Positions 1-8,630 are shown, counted from the stretch's first letter. The stretch: DNA of 64,000 bases from an uncultured Rikenellaceae bacterium (GCA_949287525.1 CASEGL010000003.1:1-64000), one strand, 5' to 3'. A program made the numbers and translations. Notes: generated from the sequence alone by a model not told the origin.

Positions 1-661
1 TGGCACGGTCGATGCAGGTGTTGGCGCCGATCTCCACGTTGTCTTCGATGACCACGTTGCCGATCTGCGGAATCTTGGAGTATTCGCCGGCCTCGTTGGG
101 GGCGAATCCGAAGCCGTCCGCGCCGATTACGGCACCGGCGTGGATGATGACGTTCGAGCCGATCCGGCACCCTTCGTACACCTTTACGCCCGCATAGAGC
201 GTCGTGTTGTCGCCGATGCGCACGCCGTCGCCCACATAGGTGTGCGGGTAGATGCAGACGTTGTCGCCGATCACGGCGCCTGCCTCGATGACGGCAAAGG
301 CGCCCACGTAGCAGTTGTGGCCGAGGGTGGCTTCGGAGCTGATCTCCGCCCGCTGGCTGATGCCCGTCTTGCGGGGTTTGTGGGCGGCGTAGAGTTCCAG
401 CAGTTTGGCGAACGAACCGTAGGCATCCTCCACCTTGATGAGCGTGGCATGCACGGGGTGCTGCGGCTCGAAGGAGGCATTGACGATGACGATGGACGAC
501 TGCGTGTCGTAGATGTAGTGTTCGTATTTGGGATTGGCAAGGAACGAGAGTGCGCCGGCGTGTCCCTCTTCGATCTTGGCGAAGGTGGAGACGGTGGCCT
601 GCGGGTCTCCGACGACCGTACCTCCAAGGTAGGAGGCAATCATTTCTGCGGTAAATTCCAT
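1..661 (-). CDS. lpxD: UDP-3-O-acylglucosamine N-acyltransferase LpxD (partial, C-terminus off window)
   Basis: This enzyme adds the second, N-linked 3-hydroxyacyl chain to UDP-3-O-acylglucosamine in lipid A synthesis, in the cytoplasm. Reading leftwards from the ATG at 661, the protein opens with [14 protein letters not shown], followed by the LpxD uridine-binding domain (about residues 1-105). Hexapeptide repeats of a left-handed beta helix follow ([17 protein letters not shown] and similar), then [16 protein letters not shown], which carries the acyl-transfer region typical of LpxD. About 220 of roughly 345 expected residues are present, and the frame is open to base 1. It lies 16 bases beyond the coaD stop on the same strand, so it may be the last visible gene of a glyS-coaD-lpxD transcript. 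Confidence 0.95.
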   Translation of the reverse strand, partial: MEFTAEMIASYLGGTVVGDPQATVSTFAKIEEGHAGALSFLANPKYEHYIYDTQSSIVIVNASFEPQHPVHATLIKVEDAYGSFAKLLELYAAHKPRKTGISQRAEISSEATLGHNCYVGAFAVIEAGAVIGDNVCIYPHTYVGDGVRIGDNTTLYAGVKVYEGCRIGSNVIIHAGAVIGADGFGFAPNEAGEYSKIPQIGNVVIEDNVEIGANTCIDRA

Positions 662-677
662 AACGTTTTGGGGGCGT

Positions 678-1145
678 TTACAGATAGTTTTTAATGTCGA
701 TGTTGTCCGGCATCAGGTCGGTCGGATCGCCGCCGAACTGAAGCAGTTCCCGGATGATGCTCGACGAGATGGCCACGTAGCGCGGGGGCGTGAAGAGCAG
801 GACGGTCGTGATCTCCGGAAAGAGCATCTGATTGACGACCATCATGTTCCGTTCGTACTCGTAGTCTACCGTGTTGCGCATGCCGCGCAGCAGGAAGCTG
901 GCGCCGATCTGGCGGCAGAATTCACCGGTCAGCTCCGAGTAGACGGCCACGCTGACGCGCGGGTCGTCGCCGTACAGGTCTTCGATCAGCCGCTTGCGGT
1001 TGGCCACGGTGAGCAGTCCGTTCTTCTCCGAATTGGAGCCGATGCCGATCACGATGCGGTCGAAGATTTTGAGGCCGTCCTCCACGATGGCCTGATGACC
1101 CAGCGTGAACGGGTCGAACGATCCGGGAAAGAGCGCGGTTCTCAT
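678..1145 (-). CDS. coaD: Phosphopantetheine adenylyltransferase
   Basis: CoaD catalyses the fourth step of coenzyme A synthesis, joining 4'-phosphopantetheine and ATP to give dephospho-CoA. The 155-residue length is normal for the family. The nucleotidyltransferase signature [10 protein letters not shown] lies at residues 8-17, the LRGMR phosphate-contact segment at about 86-90, and the ISSSIIREL motif at 126-134. Its ATG overlaps the stop of the upstream glycyl-tRNA synthetase gene by three bases, which suggests translational coupling. Nothing unusual is seen. Confidence 0.97.
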   Translation of the reverse strand: MRTALFPGSFDPFTLGHQAIVEDGLKIFDRIVIGIGSNSEKNGLLTVANRKRLIEDLYGDDPRVSVAVYSELTGEFCRQIGASFLLRGMRNTVDYEYERNMMVVNQMLFPEITTVLLFTPPRYVAISSSIIRELLQFGGDPTDLMPDNIDIKNYL

Positions 1146-2692
1146 CGGGTGATGCTTTGTTTGTCGAGCAGGGCGCGCATGCCGGCCTGGCTTTTTACCA
1201 GAGCGGGCAGTTCGTCGATGGCGATGCGGTGCTGTTCCATCGTGTCGCGCTCACGCACGGTGACGGTGTTGTCCTCCAGGGTCTGGTGGTCCACCGTGAT
1301 GCAGAACGGGGTGCCGATGGCATCCTGGCGGCGGTAGCGTTTGCCGATGCTGTCCTTCTCGTCATACTGGACGTTGAAGTCGTATTTGAGCATGTCCTTG
1401 ATGCGGTGTGCCACTTCGGGCAGTCCGTCTTTCTTAACCAGCGGCAGAATGGCGGCCTTCACCGGAGCCAGCGGCGCGGGAATGGCCAGCACGACGCGCT
1501 CCTCGCCGTTTTCGAGCTTCTCCTCCTTGTAGCCGGCCGAGAGCACCTGCAGCACCATGCGGTCCACGCCGATCGAGGTCTCGATGACATAGGGGATGTA
1601 GCTTTCATTCGTTTCGGGATCGAAATAGCGGATCTTCTTGCCGGAGAACTCTTCGTGGCGGCTGAGGTCGAAGTTCGTGCGGGAGTGGATGCCCTCCACC
1701 TCCTTGAAGCCGAACGGGAAACGGTATTCGATGTCGGTGGCCGCGTTGGCGTAGTGAGCCAGTTTCTCGTGGTCGTGGAAACGGTAGCTGTCGTCACCGA
1801 AGCCGAGGGCGCGGTGCCAGTTCATGCGGGTCTCTTTCCATTTGGCGAACCAGCCCAACTCCTCGCCCGGACGGACAAAGAACTGCATCTCCATCTGCTC
1901 GAATTCGCGCATGCGGAAGATGAACTGGCGGGCGACGATCTCGTTGCGGAACGCCTTGCCGATCTGGGCGATGCCGAAGGGCAGTTTCATGCGGCCGGTC
2001 TTCTGTACGTTCAGGAAGTTCACGAAGATGCCCTGAGCCGTTTCGGGACGCAGGTAGATCGTGTTGGCGCCTTCGGCCACCGAACCGATCTTGGTGTCGA
2101 ACATCAGGTTGAACTGGCGCACCTCCGTCCAGTTGCGGGTGCCGGAGATGGGGCAGACGATCTCGGCGTCGATGATGATCTGGCGCAGCCCTTCGAGGTC
2201 GTTCTCGTTGAGCGCCTTGACCATGCGGGCGTCGATCTCGTCGCGGCGAGCCTGCAGCTCCAGCACGCGCGGATTGGTGGCGCGGAACTGGGCCTCGTCG
2301 AAGTTTTCCTTGAAACGTTTGCGGCCTTTTTCGATCTCCTTCTCGATCTTTTCGTCCTGTTTGGCGAGCCAGTCTTCGAGCAGCACGTCGGCGCGGTAGC
2401 GTTTCTTGGAGTCCTTGTTGTCGATCAGCGGGTCATTGAATGCGCCGACGTGACCCGAAGCCTCCCATACGCGCGGGTGCATGAAGATGGCGGCGTCGAT
2501 GCCCACGATGTTGTCGTGGAGTTTGGTCATCGAGTCCCACCAGTAGCGCTTGATGTTGTTTTTCAGTTCGACGCCCATCTGGCCGTAGTCGTACACGGCG
2601 CTCAGGCCATCGTATATCTCGCTCGACGGAAAGATGAATCCGTACTCCTTGCAGTGGGCGATCAGTTTCTTGAAGAGTTCTTCCTGTGTCAT
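1142..2692 (-). CDS. glyS: Glycyl-tRNA synthetase (single-chain, alpha2 type)
   Basis: This class II aminoacyl-tRNA synthetase charges tRNA-Gly. The 516-residue product starts MTQEELFKKL and belongs to the eukaryote/archaea-like dimeric GlyRS type used by Bacteroidota, not the alpha2beta2 enzyme of Proteobacteria. RPETAQGIF at 215-223 and the FRNEI...FRMREFEQME block at about 248-268 are its active-site motifs. The frame is open for another 260 codons upstream, but that extension does not resemble GlyRS and would run past the -7 promoter element at 2737-2744. ATG 2692 is therefore chosen as the start. It ends overlapping coaD. Confidence 0.96.
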   Translation of the reverse strand: MTQEELFKKLIAHCKEYGFIFPSSEIYDGLSAVYDYGQMGVELKNNIKRYWWDSMTKLHDNIVGIDAAIFMHPRVWEASGHVGAFNDPLIDNKDSKKRYRADVLLEDWLAKQDEKIEKEIEKGRKRFKENFDEAQFRATNPRVLELQARRDEIDARMVKALNENDLEGLRQIIIDAEIVCPISGTRNWTEVRQFNLMFDTKIGSVAEGANTIYLRPETAQGIFVNFLNVQKTGRMKLPFGIAQIGKAFRNEIVARQFIFRMREFEQMEMQFFVRPGEELGWFAKWKETRMNWHRALGFGDDSYRFHDHEKLAHYANAATDIEYRFPFGFKEVEGIHSRTNFDLSRHEEFSGKKIRYFDPETNESYIPYVIETSIGVDRMVLQVLSAGYKEEKLENGEERVVLAIPAPLAPVKAAILPLVKKDGLPEVAHRIKDMLKYDFNVQYDEKDSIGKRYRRQDAIGTPFCITVDHQTLEDNTVTVRERDTMEQHRIAIDELPALVKSQAGMRALLDKQSITR

Positions 2693-2736
2693 GGGTATGG
2701 TGTTGTATTGTTTTTTCTGTCGTCTTTGTAAACGTA

Positions 2737-2744
2737 CAAAGATA
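2737..2744 (-). promoter_or_regulatory. -7 promoter element for glyS-coaD-lpxD
   Basis: On the minus strand this reads TATCTTTG, a perfect match to the Bacteroidota -7 consensus TAnnTTTG. It lies 44 bases before the glyS ATG. A TTG lies 23 bases further upstream (rc of 2768-2770), slightly beyond the usual spacing. Confidence 0.7.
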
Positions 2745-3015
2745 GTAAAAGAATCGATAGATATATACAACTTGGGTGGGTGCGTTCCGGGGGTGTCCGC
2801 AAAGGGTAACAGTATTGGCGGATAAGTCGGCTTGGAACCATGCAACCCGAAAAGGATGTATTGGTTTTGAATGGGCAAATGCCGGTTGCGCGTTTTCTCG
2901 ATCGGAGGCGGATATGAGAGCCTGACGGGCGGCATTTTGGGGTTGAGGAGGCATGCCGTTGTCGGGAAAAAGAGCGGCGGGCGGCTGCGGGCATACGAAA
3001 TGTCGCCGAAAAGCG
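2745..3015. other. Intergenic region between divergent glyS and ruvX
   Basis: Apart from the two flanking promoter elements I see no convincing gene, hairpin or repeat here. Open frames that cross it on the minus strand have no recognisable protein features. Confidence 0.5.
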
Positions 3016-3023
3016 TACCTTTG
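3016..3023 (+). promoter_or_regulatory. -7 promoter element for ruvX-def
   Basis: TACCTTTG matches TAnnTTTG. Its last base is only nine bases from the ruvX ATG at 3032. With transcription normally starting about seven bases after the element, the mRNA would begin at or within a few bases of the start codon. Confidence 0.65.
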
Positions 3024-3031
3024 TGGCGCTT

Positions 3032-3478
3032 ATGGGAAGGATCATAGCCATAGATTACGGTACCAAACGGACGGGAGTTGCCGTGAGCGATCCGCTGCGG
3101 ATGATTGCCGGCGGTCTGGATACCGTACCCACCGCACAGTTGACCGACTGGCTGGCGCGCTACATGGCGGCCGAGCCGGTGGATATCATCGTGGTGGGGC
3201 GCCCTACGCGGACGGACGGCTCGCCGAGCGACACGCTGGCGGCGGCCGAGGCATTGGTCGGCAAACTGCAAAAGAGCTACCCCGACAAGGTGGTGACCAT
3301 GTTCGACGAGCGGTTTACCTCCGTGTTGGCTCACCGGGCCATGCTCGACGGCGGCATGAAGAAGATGCAGCGGCGTGACAAGGCGGTGGTGGACAAGATC
3401 AGTGCCACGATCCTGCTGCAGGACTTCATGGAAAGTCGGGCCTATGCCATGTTGAACGATCAAAAACAACAGTCATGA
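3032..3478 (+). CDS. ruvX: Putative pre-16S rRNA nuclease / Holliday junction resolvase-like YqgF
   Basis: YqgF/RuvX is an RNase H-fold nuclease that matures the 5' end of 16S rRNA in bacteria. The 148-residue protein shows the family core: AIDYGTKRTGVAVSDP near the N-terminus (first catalytic Asp), VGRPTRTDGS in the middle, and FDERFTSVLAHRAM followed by a late Asp. A GTG at 3023 is in frame three codons upstream, but it lies inside the promoter element, so ATG 3032 is preferred. The stop overlaps the def ATG (ATGA), indicating an operon with peptide deformylase. Confidence 0.93.
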   Translation: MGRIIAIDYGTKRTGVAVSDPLRMIAGGLDTVPTAQLTDWLARYMAAEPVDIIVVGRPTRTDGSPSDTLAAAEALVGKLQKSYPDKVVTMFDERFTSVLAHRAMLDGGMKKMQRRDKAVVDKISATILLQDFMESRAYAMLNDQKQQS

Positions 3479-4032
3479 TATATCCTATTTATATATACGG
3501 TTCGCCCGTATTGCGCAATGAATGCGAAGAGATCGGCCGTGATTTTCCCGATCTGAAGAAGCTGATCGAGGACATGTTCGAGACGATGTACGCCTCCGAC
3601 GGCGTGGGTCTGGCAGCGCCTCAGATCGGCAAGAACCTGCGCCTGTTCGTGGTGGATACGGAGCCTTTCGCATCGCAGGATCCTACGGCGGCCGGCTACA
3701 AACGGGCCTTCATCAATCCTGAAATCGTTGAGGAGTCCGAGATGGAGGTGCTGATGGGTGAGGGGTGCCTGTCGCTGCCTGGCCTGCACGAGGAGGTGTA
3801 CCGTCCGGAGAAGATCAAGATCCGCTATTTCGACGAAAACTTCGTCGAACACGAGGACGAACTGGAAGGGTGGCCGGCTCGTGCCGTGCAGCACGAATAC
3901 GACCACATCGACGGCATCGTGTTCACCGACCGGCTGGCTCCGTTGCGCAAGACGCTGATCCGCAACAAGCTCAATGCAATGGCCAAGGGCAAGTACGAGG
4001 CGTCGTACCGTACCAGGCAGACGAAGAAGTGA
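3475..4032 (+). CDS. def: Peptide deformylase
   Basis: Deformylase removes the N-formyl group from nascent peptides and is a metalloenzyme. All three family motifs are present in the 185-residue product: GVGLAAPQ (43-50), EGCLS (96-100, metal ligand Cys98) and QHEYDH (139-144, metal ligands His140 and His144, catalytic Glu141). It is coupled to ruvX by an ATGA overlap and followed by a strong hairpin terminator. Confidence 0.98.
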   Translation: MIYPIYIYGSPVLRNECEEIGRDFPDLKKLIEDMFETMYASDGVGLAAPQIGKNLRLFVVDTEPFASQDPTAAGYKRAFINPEIVEESEMEVLMGEGCLSLPGLHEEVYRPEKIKIRYFDENFVEHEDELEGWPARAVQHEYDHIDGIVFTDRLAPLRKTLIRNKLNAMAKGKYEASYRTRQTKK

Positions 4033-4073
4033 TGCACGGAACCCCGTCGGAGGGGCAGGGAGTTGAATCGGTG

Positions 4074-4116
4074 AAAAAAACGGAGCGACAGGATTTTTTC
4101 TGTCGCTCCGTTTTTT
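4074..4116. terminator. Bidirectional intrinsic terminator between def and the GntR gene
   Basis: A perfect 11-bp stem (4081-4091 with 4100-4110) encloses an 8-base loop. It is flanked by seven A on the left and six T on the right, so it can stop def transcription on the plus strand and the convergent regulator gene on the minus strand. Confidence 0.9.
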
Positions 4117-4131
4117 GAAGGAAACACTCCT

Positions 4132-4851
4132 CTAAGCTTCGGTTTTTGCCGGTTCGAGGTAGGCCTGATAAACGTTGAAGTGGCGGATGATAGCGCGGCG
4201 GTAACCCTCCTCGTCGCCTGCCTTGATCAGATTGAGCAGCGTACTGTGTGTTACCAGTTCGCCGGTTTTGGCCAGTTGCTTCATGGTTGCCTCGAATGCC
4301 TCCTGGTGCTGTGCGACAATGTAGTCGATTGCCGGCGAGATCAACTCTTGAAATTCGCTCAGGATCTTGTTGCCGACGCTTTCATAGAGTTTCTTGTGGA
4401 ATTCCGTGCGGCGGGCTACGACGAAGTCGTTGCCGAGGCGCTCTTCATCGGTGACGATTTTTTCCAGTTCGGCAATCAGCTGCGGCGTAATGTTGCGGAA
4501 GAGTGCATGCGACATGCCCAGGTCAAGGGTGATGCGCATTTCGAACAGATCGTACAGCGTGGACTCGCTCATCAGGAGCGGGTTGATGCTTCTGCGCATG
4601 CTGGCCAGCAGCGAAGGTTCGGCGAGCGTCATGCCGCGTTTGGTGCGCGACTGGATCATGCCGGTCATTTTGAAGCGGCTGAGCGCTTCGCGGAGTACCG
4701 TGCGTCCCGTGCCGAGCGATGCCGATAATTCGTTTTCGTTCGGAATGCTGCTCCCCGGGCGGAGACCCTGTTCTTTGAAGTACTGGATCAGTTTCTCTTC
4801 AACCTGATCGACGAGCGTATACCCGTTTCTGTCTATACGAAGGCTATCCAT
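4132..4851 (-). CDS. GntR-family transcriptional regulator, FadR/FCD subfamily
   Basis: This 239-residue protein has an N-terminal winged helix-turn-helix (about 12-77, with PNENELSASLGTGRTVLREAL as the recognition region, typical of GntR). A C-terminal all-helical FCD ligand-binding domain follows (about 95-230, metal-type HxxxxH region around the FHKKLYE and HSTLL segments). FCD regulators usually bind organic acids and repress a neighbouring catabolic operon. It is divergent from an aminotransferase and an ADP-forming acyl-CoA synthetase, which are its probable targets (inference). A palindrome over its own -7 element suggests autoregulation. Confidence 0.88.
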   Translation of the reverse strand: MDSLRIDRNGYTLVDQVEEKLIQYFKEQGLRPGSSIPNENELSASLGTGRTVLREALSRFKMTGMIQSRTKRGMTLAEPSLLASMRRSINPLLMSESTLYDLFEMRITLDLGMSHALFRNITPQLIAELEKIVTDEERLGNDFVVARRTEFHKKLYESVGNKILSEFQELISPAIDYIVAQHQEAFEATMKQLAKTGELVTHSTLLNLIKAGDEEGYRRAIIRHFNVYQAYLEPAKTEA

Positions 4852-4892
4852 ACAATAAAATAAATTAAAAGGGTGTTGTCTAACGCAGGAGG

Positions 4893-4917
4893 AAATGCAT
4901 CACAAATATATGCATTT
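4893..4917. promoter_or_regulatory. Palindrome over the -7 element of the GntR gene (candidate operator)
   Basis: AAATGCAT at 4893-4900 is repeated in inverted orientation as ATGCATTT at 4910-4917. Between and partly within the arms is the minus-strand -7 element TATATTTG (rc of 4903-4910). A protein bound here would block transcription of the regulator gene. This arrangement is seen directly; the role is inferred. Confidence 0.55.
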
Positions 4918-5064
4918 TTGCAACGCTGCCGTGTATAGAAAACGTTTTTTACGATCAATTATTTTATGAGATACTTAGTGTTTTCGGGGAGCCTGGACAT
5001 GGGGCTGCGGGCGGCAAATATGCGGAGGGACGGCGGTGGGTGTTGTCGCTTCGGAATAATTTGC

Positions 5065-5072
5065 TATCTTTG
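5065..5072 (+). promoter_or_regulatory. -7 promoter element for the aminotransferase operon
   Basis: TATCTTTG is a perfect -7 match. A TTG at 5042-5044 lies 20 bases upstream, matching the usual -33 spacing. The predicted start point is near 5079, within the tandem repeats that follow. Confidence 0.7.
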
Positions 5073-5117
5073 AAAGATTCAAAAAAACTACTACGAAAGA
5101 TCCAAAAAACTACTACG
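5073..5117 (+). repeat. Tandem imperfect 22-23-base repeat in the aminotransferase leader
   Basis: Two adjacent copies, 5073-5095 and 5096-5117, share the pattern AAAGATyC, an A-run and then CTACTACG. They differ by one substitution and one A. They sit between the promoter and the ATG at 5123, where either an operator for the divergent GntR protein or a leader-RNA element could lie. Confidence 0.6.
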
Positions 5118-5122
5118 CAATC

Positions 5123-6439
5123 ATGAAGAATACGCTTATCGATCCGAATGTGGTGGAAGAAGCCATGCGGCAGCTCGACGTTACGGATCTCAATACGGCC
5201 GCGATCCGTCAGATCTGCGGCATTGTGAAATATATCGAGAACAAGACGGGCGAAGAGTTCGTCCATTTCGAAATGGGCGTACCCGGCCTGCCGCCTTCGC
5301 GTGTCGGCATCGAGGCCGAACATCGGGCGCTCGATGCCGGCGTGCCGGCCATTTATCCGGAGATGCCGGGTATTGCCGATCTCAAGCGGGAGGCTTCGCG
5401 TTTTCTGAAGGCCTTTGTCAATACCGACGTTTCGCCGGAGGGATGCATCCCGACGGTCGGCTCCATGCAGGGCGCCTATGCCATTCTGACGCTGTGTTCT
5501 CAGATCGATTCCAAAAAGGATACGATTCTGTATATCGATCCGGGTTTTTCCGTGCAGAAGACCCAGGCCGACGTGATCGGCGTCAAACGCGAGTCGTTCG
5601 ATGTCTATGATTATCGGGCGGAGAAGCTGGGGCCGAAACTGGAGAGCTACCTCAAGAAGGGCAATATTGCCGCCATCCTGTTCTCCAACCCCAACAACCC
5701 GACCTGGATGTGTCTGTCGGACAGCGAGCTGAAGACGATCGGCGAGCTGGCCACCAAGTACGATACGATCGTGATCGAGGACCTGGCCTATCTGGGCATG
5801 GACTTCCGCCGTGATCTGGGCAAGCCGTTCCAGCCGCCCTATCAGGTCAGCGTGTCGCATTATACGGACAACTACATCATCATGATGAGTGCGTCCAAGA
5901 TCTTCAGCTATGCCGGCCAGCGGATTGCCGTAATGGCTATTTCCGACAAACAGTTCCATCGCTATTACGAGAACCTGATGCAGCGCTACGGACTGGGACG
6001 TTTCGGACCGGTCATGATCCAGCGCATCCTCTACTGCATCTCGTCGGGTACGTCGCATTCGGCGCAGTATGCCCTGGCGGCCATGCTGAAGGCGGCCAGC
6101 GACGGTACGCTCGATTTCGTGGAGGAGGTGAAGGAGTACGGCCGCCGTACCGAGAAGCTCAAGGCGATCTTCCGGCGCAACGGCTTCCACATCGTGTACG
6201 ACCACGATCTGGACGAACCGCTCAGCGACGGCTTCTTCTTTACGGTTGGCTACAAGGATGTCGAGGGCGGCGAACTGCTGCGTCTGCTGCTCCACTACGG
6301 CATCAGTGCGATTGTCCTTTCGACGACGGGCAGCGACCAGCAGGGACTGCGCATCTGTGCCTCGACGGTCAAGCCCCATCATTATGACATGCTCGACCAG
6401 CGGCTGCGTCAGTTCAACGAAAGTTACGGAAACAAGTGA
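5123..6439 (+). CDS. PLP-dependent aminotransferase, class I/II
   Basis: This fold-type I aminotransferase probably converts an amino acid to its 2-oxo acid; the substrate cannot be read from the sequence. The 438-residue protein has SNPNNPT at 188-194, DLAY at 220-223, and the pyridoxal-binding lysine at about 259 in SASKIFSYAGQR, whose Arg contacts the cofactor phosphate. It is followed immediately by an ADP-forming acyl-CoA synthetase (stop overlaps the next frame). The pair suggests amino acid breakdown by transamination, with the acyl-CoA product later used to make ATP (inference). Confidence 0.9.
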   Translation: MKNTLIDPNVVEEAMRQLDVTDLNTAAIRQICGIVKYIENKTGEEFVHFEMGVPGLPPSRVGIEAEHRALDAGVPAIYPEMPGIADLKREASRFLKAFVNTDVSPEGCIPTVGSMQGAYAILTLCSQIDSKKDTILYIDPGFSVQKTQADVIGVKRESFDVYDYRAEKLGPKLESYLKKGNIAAILFSNPNNPTWMCLSDSELKTIGELATKYDTIVIEDLAYLGMDFRRDLGKPFQPPYQVSVSHYTDNYIIMMSASKIFSYAGQRIAVMAISDKQFHRYYENLMQRYGLGRFGPVMIQRILYCISSGTSHSAQYALAAMLKAASDGTLDFVEEVKEYGRRTEKLKAIFRRNGFHIVYDHDLDEPLSDGFFFTVGYKDVEGGELLRLLLHYGISAIVLSTTGSDQQGLRICASTVKPHHYDMLDQRLRQFNESYGNK

Positions 6440-6486
6440 TGCCCGGCCATGTTCCTGTCGGTCGAAACAAAATAGAGAAACGAAAC

Positions 6487-8544
6487 ATGATCAACGAAAA
6501 ACTTTTCAATCCGTCCAGCGTCGTTGTCGTCGGCGGTTCGGACGATGTCAATAAACCGGGCGGCGCCGTGCTGCGCAATCTGATCCAGAGTCCGTTCCGG
6601 GGAGCCAAGTATGTCGTCAATCCCAAGGCGGACAGCGTGCAGGGCATCAAGGCATGCCATACGGTCGAGGAACTGCCGCAGGTGGACTGCGCCATCCTGG
6701 CCATCGCCGCCAAGTTCTGCCTCCACACGGTTGAGGTGCTGGCGCGCGAGAAGGGAACGCGGGCCTTCGTGATCCTTTCGGCCGGCTTCGGCGAGGAGAG
6801 CCGGGAGGGTGCCGAACTGGAGCATCGCATCGTGGAGATCATCGACTCGGTGGGCGGTGCGCTGATCGGCCCCAACTGCACGGGCTTCCTGACGACCAAC
6901 TACAACGGTTCGTTCACCTCGCCGGTGCCGCAGCTCGACCCGCAGGGCATCGACTTCATTTCCGGATCGGGTGCTACGGCCATTTTCATTGTCGATAACG
7001 GCATGCGCAAGGGACTTAAGTTCAACAGCGTGTGGTCGGTGGGCAACTCCGCCCAGATCGGCGTGGAGGAGGCGCTGGAGTATCTGGACGAATCGTTCGA
7101 CCCGCAGCACAGCTCGCGGATCAAACTGCTGTATATCGAGAGCATCAACAAACCGGAGAAGTTCCTGCGCCATGCGGCTTCGCTGACGCGCAAGGGCTGC
7201 CGCATCGCGGCGGTCAAGTCGGGCAGCTCCGAGGCGGGCGGCCGTGCCGCATCGTCCCATACGGGCGCGCTGGCCAGTCCCGACATCGCGGTGGATGCCC
7301 TGTTCCGCAAGGCGGGCATCGTGCGCTGCTACGGACGCGACGAGCTGACTACGGTGGCGGGCATCTTCATGTATCCCGAACTGCGCGGCAAGCGGATCGC
7401 CATCGTCACCCATGCGGGCGGTCCGGCCGTCATGCTGACCGACGCCCTCTCGAACGGCGGGCTGGAGATTCCCCACATCGAGGGAGAGAAGGCGCAGGAG
7501 CTGCTGGCCAAACTCTTCCCCGGATCGTCGGTGGGCAACCCGATCGACTTCCTGGCTACCGGCACCGCCGAGCAGCTCGGCGCGATCATCGACGCCTGCA
7601 ACAATGATTTCGACATGATCGACGGCATGGCGGTCATCTTCGGCAGCCCGGGTCTGTTCCCCGTGTACGACGTCTATCGTCTGCTGGCCGAGAAGATCCG
7701 TACGTCCAAAAAGCCGATTTTCCCCATCTTCCCCTCCTACGGCTGGGTGAAGGACGAGGTCGATGAGTTCGTGCGCAACGGCGGCGTCTATTTCCCCGAC
7801 GAGGTGCTGTTCGGCAATGCGCTGACGAAGGTGTACAATACCCCCCGCGTGCTGCCGGAGGATACGCTCTTCCCGTGCGTGGATGTGGAGCGCATCCGCA
7901 GCGTGGTGAACCATGCCGAGAACGGTTATCTGAATCCCGACCAGATCCACGATCTGCTCGATGCCGCTGGCATTGCGCGAGCCAAGGAGGGTACGGCCGA
8001 CAACGAGGCCGACTGTCTGGCGCTGGCGCGCGAGATCGGATTTCCGCTGGTAATGAAGGTGGTCGGCCCCGTGCATAAGTCCGACGTGGGTGGCGTGGTG
8101 CTGAATGTCCGCGACGAGGAGACCGTCGTGCGCGAGTTCCGCCGCATGATGCAGATCAAGGATACCTATGCGATCATGCTGGCGCAGCAGCTGCACGGCA
8201 CCGAGGTGTTCATCGGAGCCAAGCGTGAGGGCGGTTTCGGCCATGTCGTCATGTGCGGTCTGGGCGGCATCTTCATCGAGGTGCTGAAGGACGTGCGGGC
8301 CGGTCTGGCTCCCATTGCGCCGCAAGAGGCTACGGACATGATCCGCAGCCTGCGTTCCTATAAGATCATCCAGGGCGTGCGTGGTCAGGAGCCGGTCAAT
8401 GAGGAGCTGTTCGCCGAAGCGGTCGTACGGGTGTCGCTGCTGGTGAAAACCGCCCCCGAAATCTTCGAGATGGACCTGAATCCGCTGCTCGGCAACAAGG
8501 ATCAGGTCGTGGCGGTGGATGCCCGCATCCGGATCGAGAAATAG
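6487..8544 (+). CDS. ADP-forming acyl-CoA synthetase (acetate-CoA ligase, fused alpha-beta)
   Basis: This enzyme converts acyl-CoA, ADP and phosphate to the free acid, CoA and ATP, a substrate-level phosphorylation used by fermenters. The 685-residue chain has the CoA-binding domain first (VVVVGGSDDVNKPGG near residue 15), then succinyl-CoA-ligase-like domains with the phosphohistidine region ASSHTGALASPD, and a C-terminal ATP-grasp domain (about 460-685, with FPLVMKVVGPVHKSDVGGV). In archaea these parts are often separate subunits; here they are fused. The frame extends upstream to 6436, but ATG 6487 matches the family start. A strong terminator follows. Confidence 0.92.
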   Translation: MINEKLFNPSSVVVVGGSDDVNKPGGAVLRNLIQSPFRGAKYVVNPKADSVQGIKACHTVEELPQVDCAILAIAAKFCLHTVEVLAREKGTRAFVILSAGFGEESREGAELEHRIVEIIDSVGGALIGPNCTGFLTTNYNGSFTSPVPQLDPQGIDFISGSGATAIFIVDNGMRKGLKFNSVWSVGNSAQIGVEEALEYLDESFDPQHSSRIKLLYIESINKPEKFLRHAASLTRKGCRIAAVKSGSSEAGGRAASSHTGALASPDIAVDALFRKAGIVRCYGRDELTTVAGIFMYPELRGKRIAIVTHAGGPAVMLTDALSNGGLEIPHIEGEKAQELLAKLFPGSSVGNPIDFLATGTAEQLGAIIDACNNDFDMIDGMAVIFGSPGLFPVYDVYRLLAEKIRTSKKPIFPIFPSYGWVKDEVDEFVRNGGVYFPDEVLFGNALTKVYNTPRVLPEDTLFPCVDVERIRSVVNHAENGYLNPDQIHDLLDAAGIARAKEGTADNEADCLALAREIGFPLVMKVVGPVHKSDVGGVVLNVRDEETVVREFRRMMQIKDTYAIMLAQQLHGTEVFIGAKREGGFGHVVMCGLGGIFIEVLKDVRAGLAPIAPQEATDMIRSLRSYKIIQGVRGQEPVNEELFAEAVVRVSLLVKTAPEIFEMDLNPLLGNKDQVVAVDARIRIEK

Positions 8545-8566
8545 ACCTTCCGGAACAGCGTATTAT

Positions 8567-8605
8567 GACAGGCAGGGTGCCAATGCACCCTGCCTGTCTT
8601 TTGTT
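8567..8605 (+). terminator. Intrinsic terminator after the acyl-CoA synthetase gene
   Basis: A perfect 14-bp stem (8567-8580 with 8585-8598) closes a four-base loop and is followed by TTTTGTT. Confidence 0.9.
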
Positions 8606-8630
8606 CCTGCGGGTGCGTGCCGGCGGCCAT

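Noticed and set aside
1157-2731. Long open frame on the plus strand opposite glyS
   Set aside because: It is a shadow of the GlyRS codons in GC-rich DNA: Val/Asp-rich composition, no recognisable motif, and it runs through the glyS promoter.
2693-3469. N-terminal extension of the GlyRS frame to 3469
   Set aside because: It would cross the ruvX gene and the glyS promoter, and it has no similarity to synthetases.
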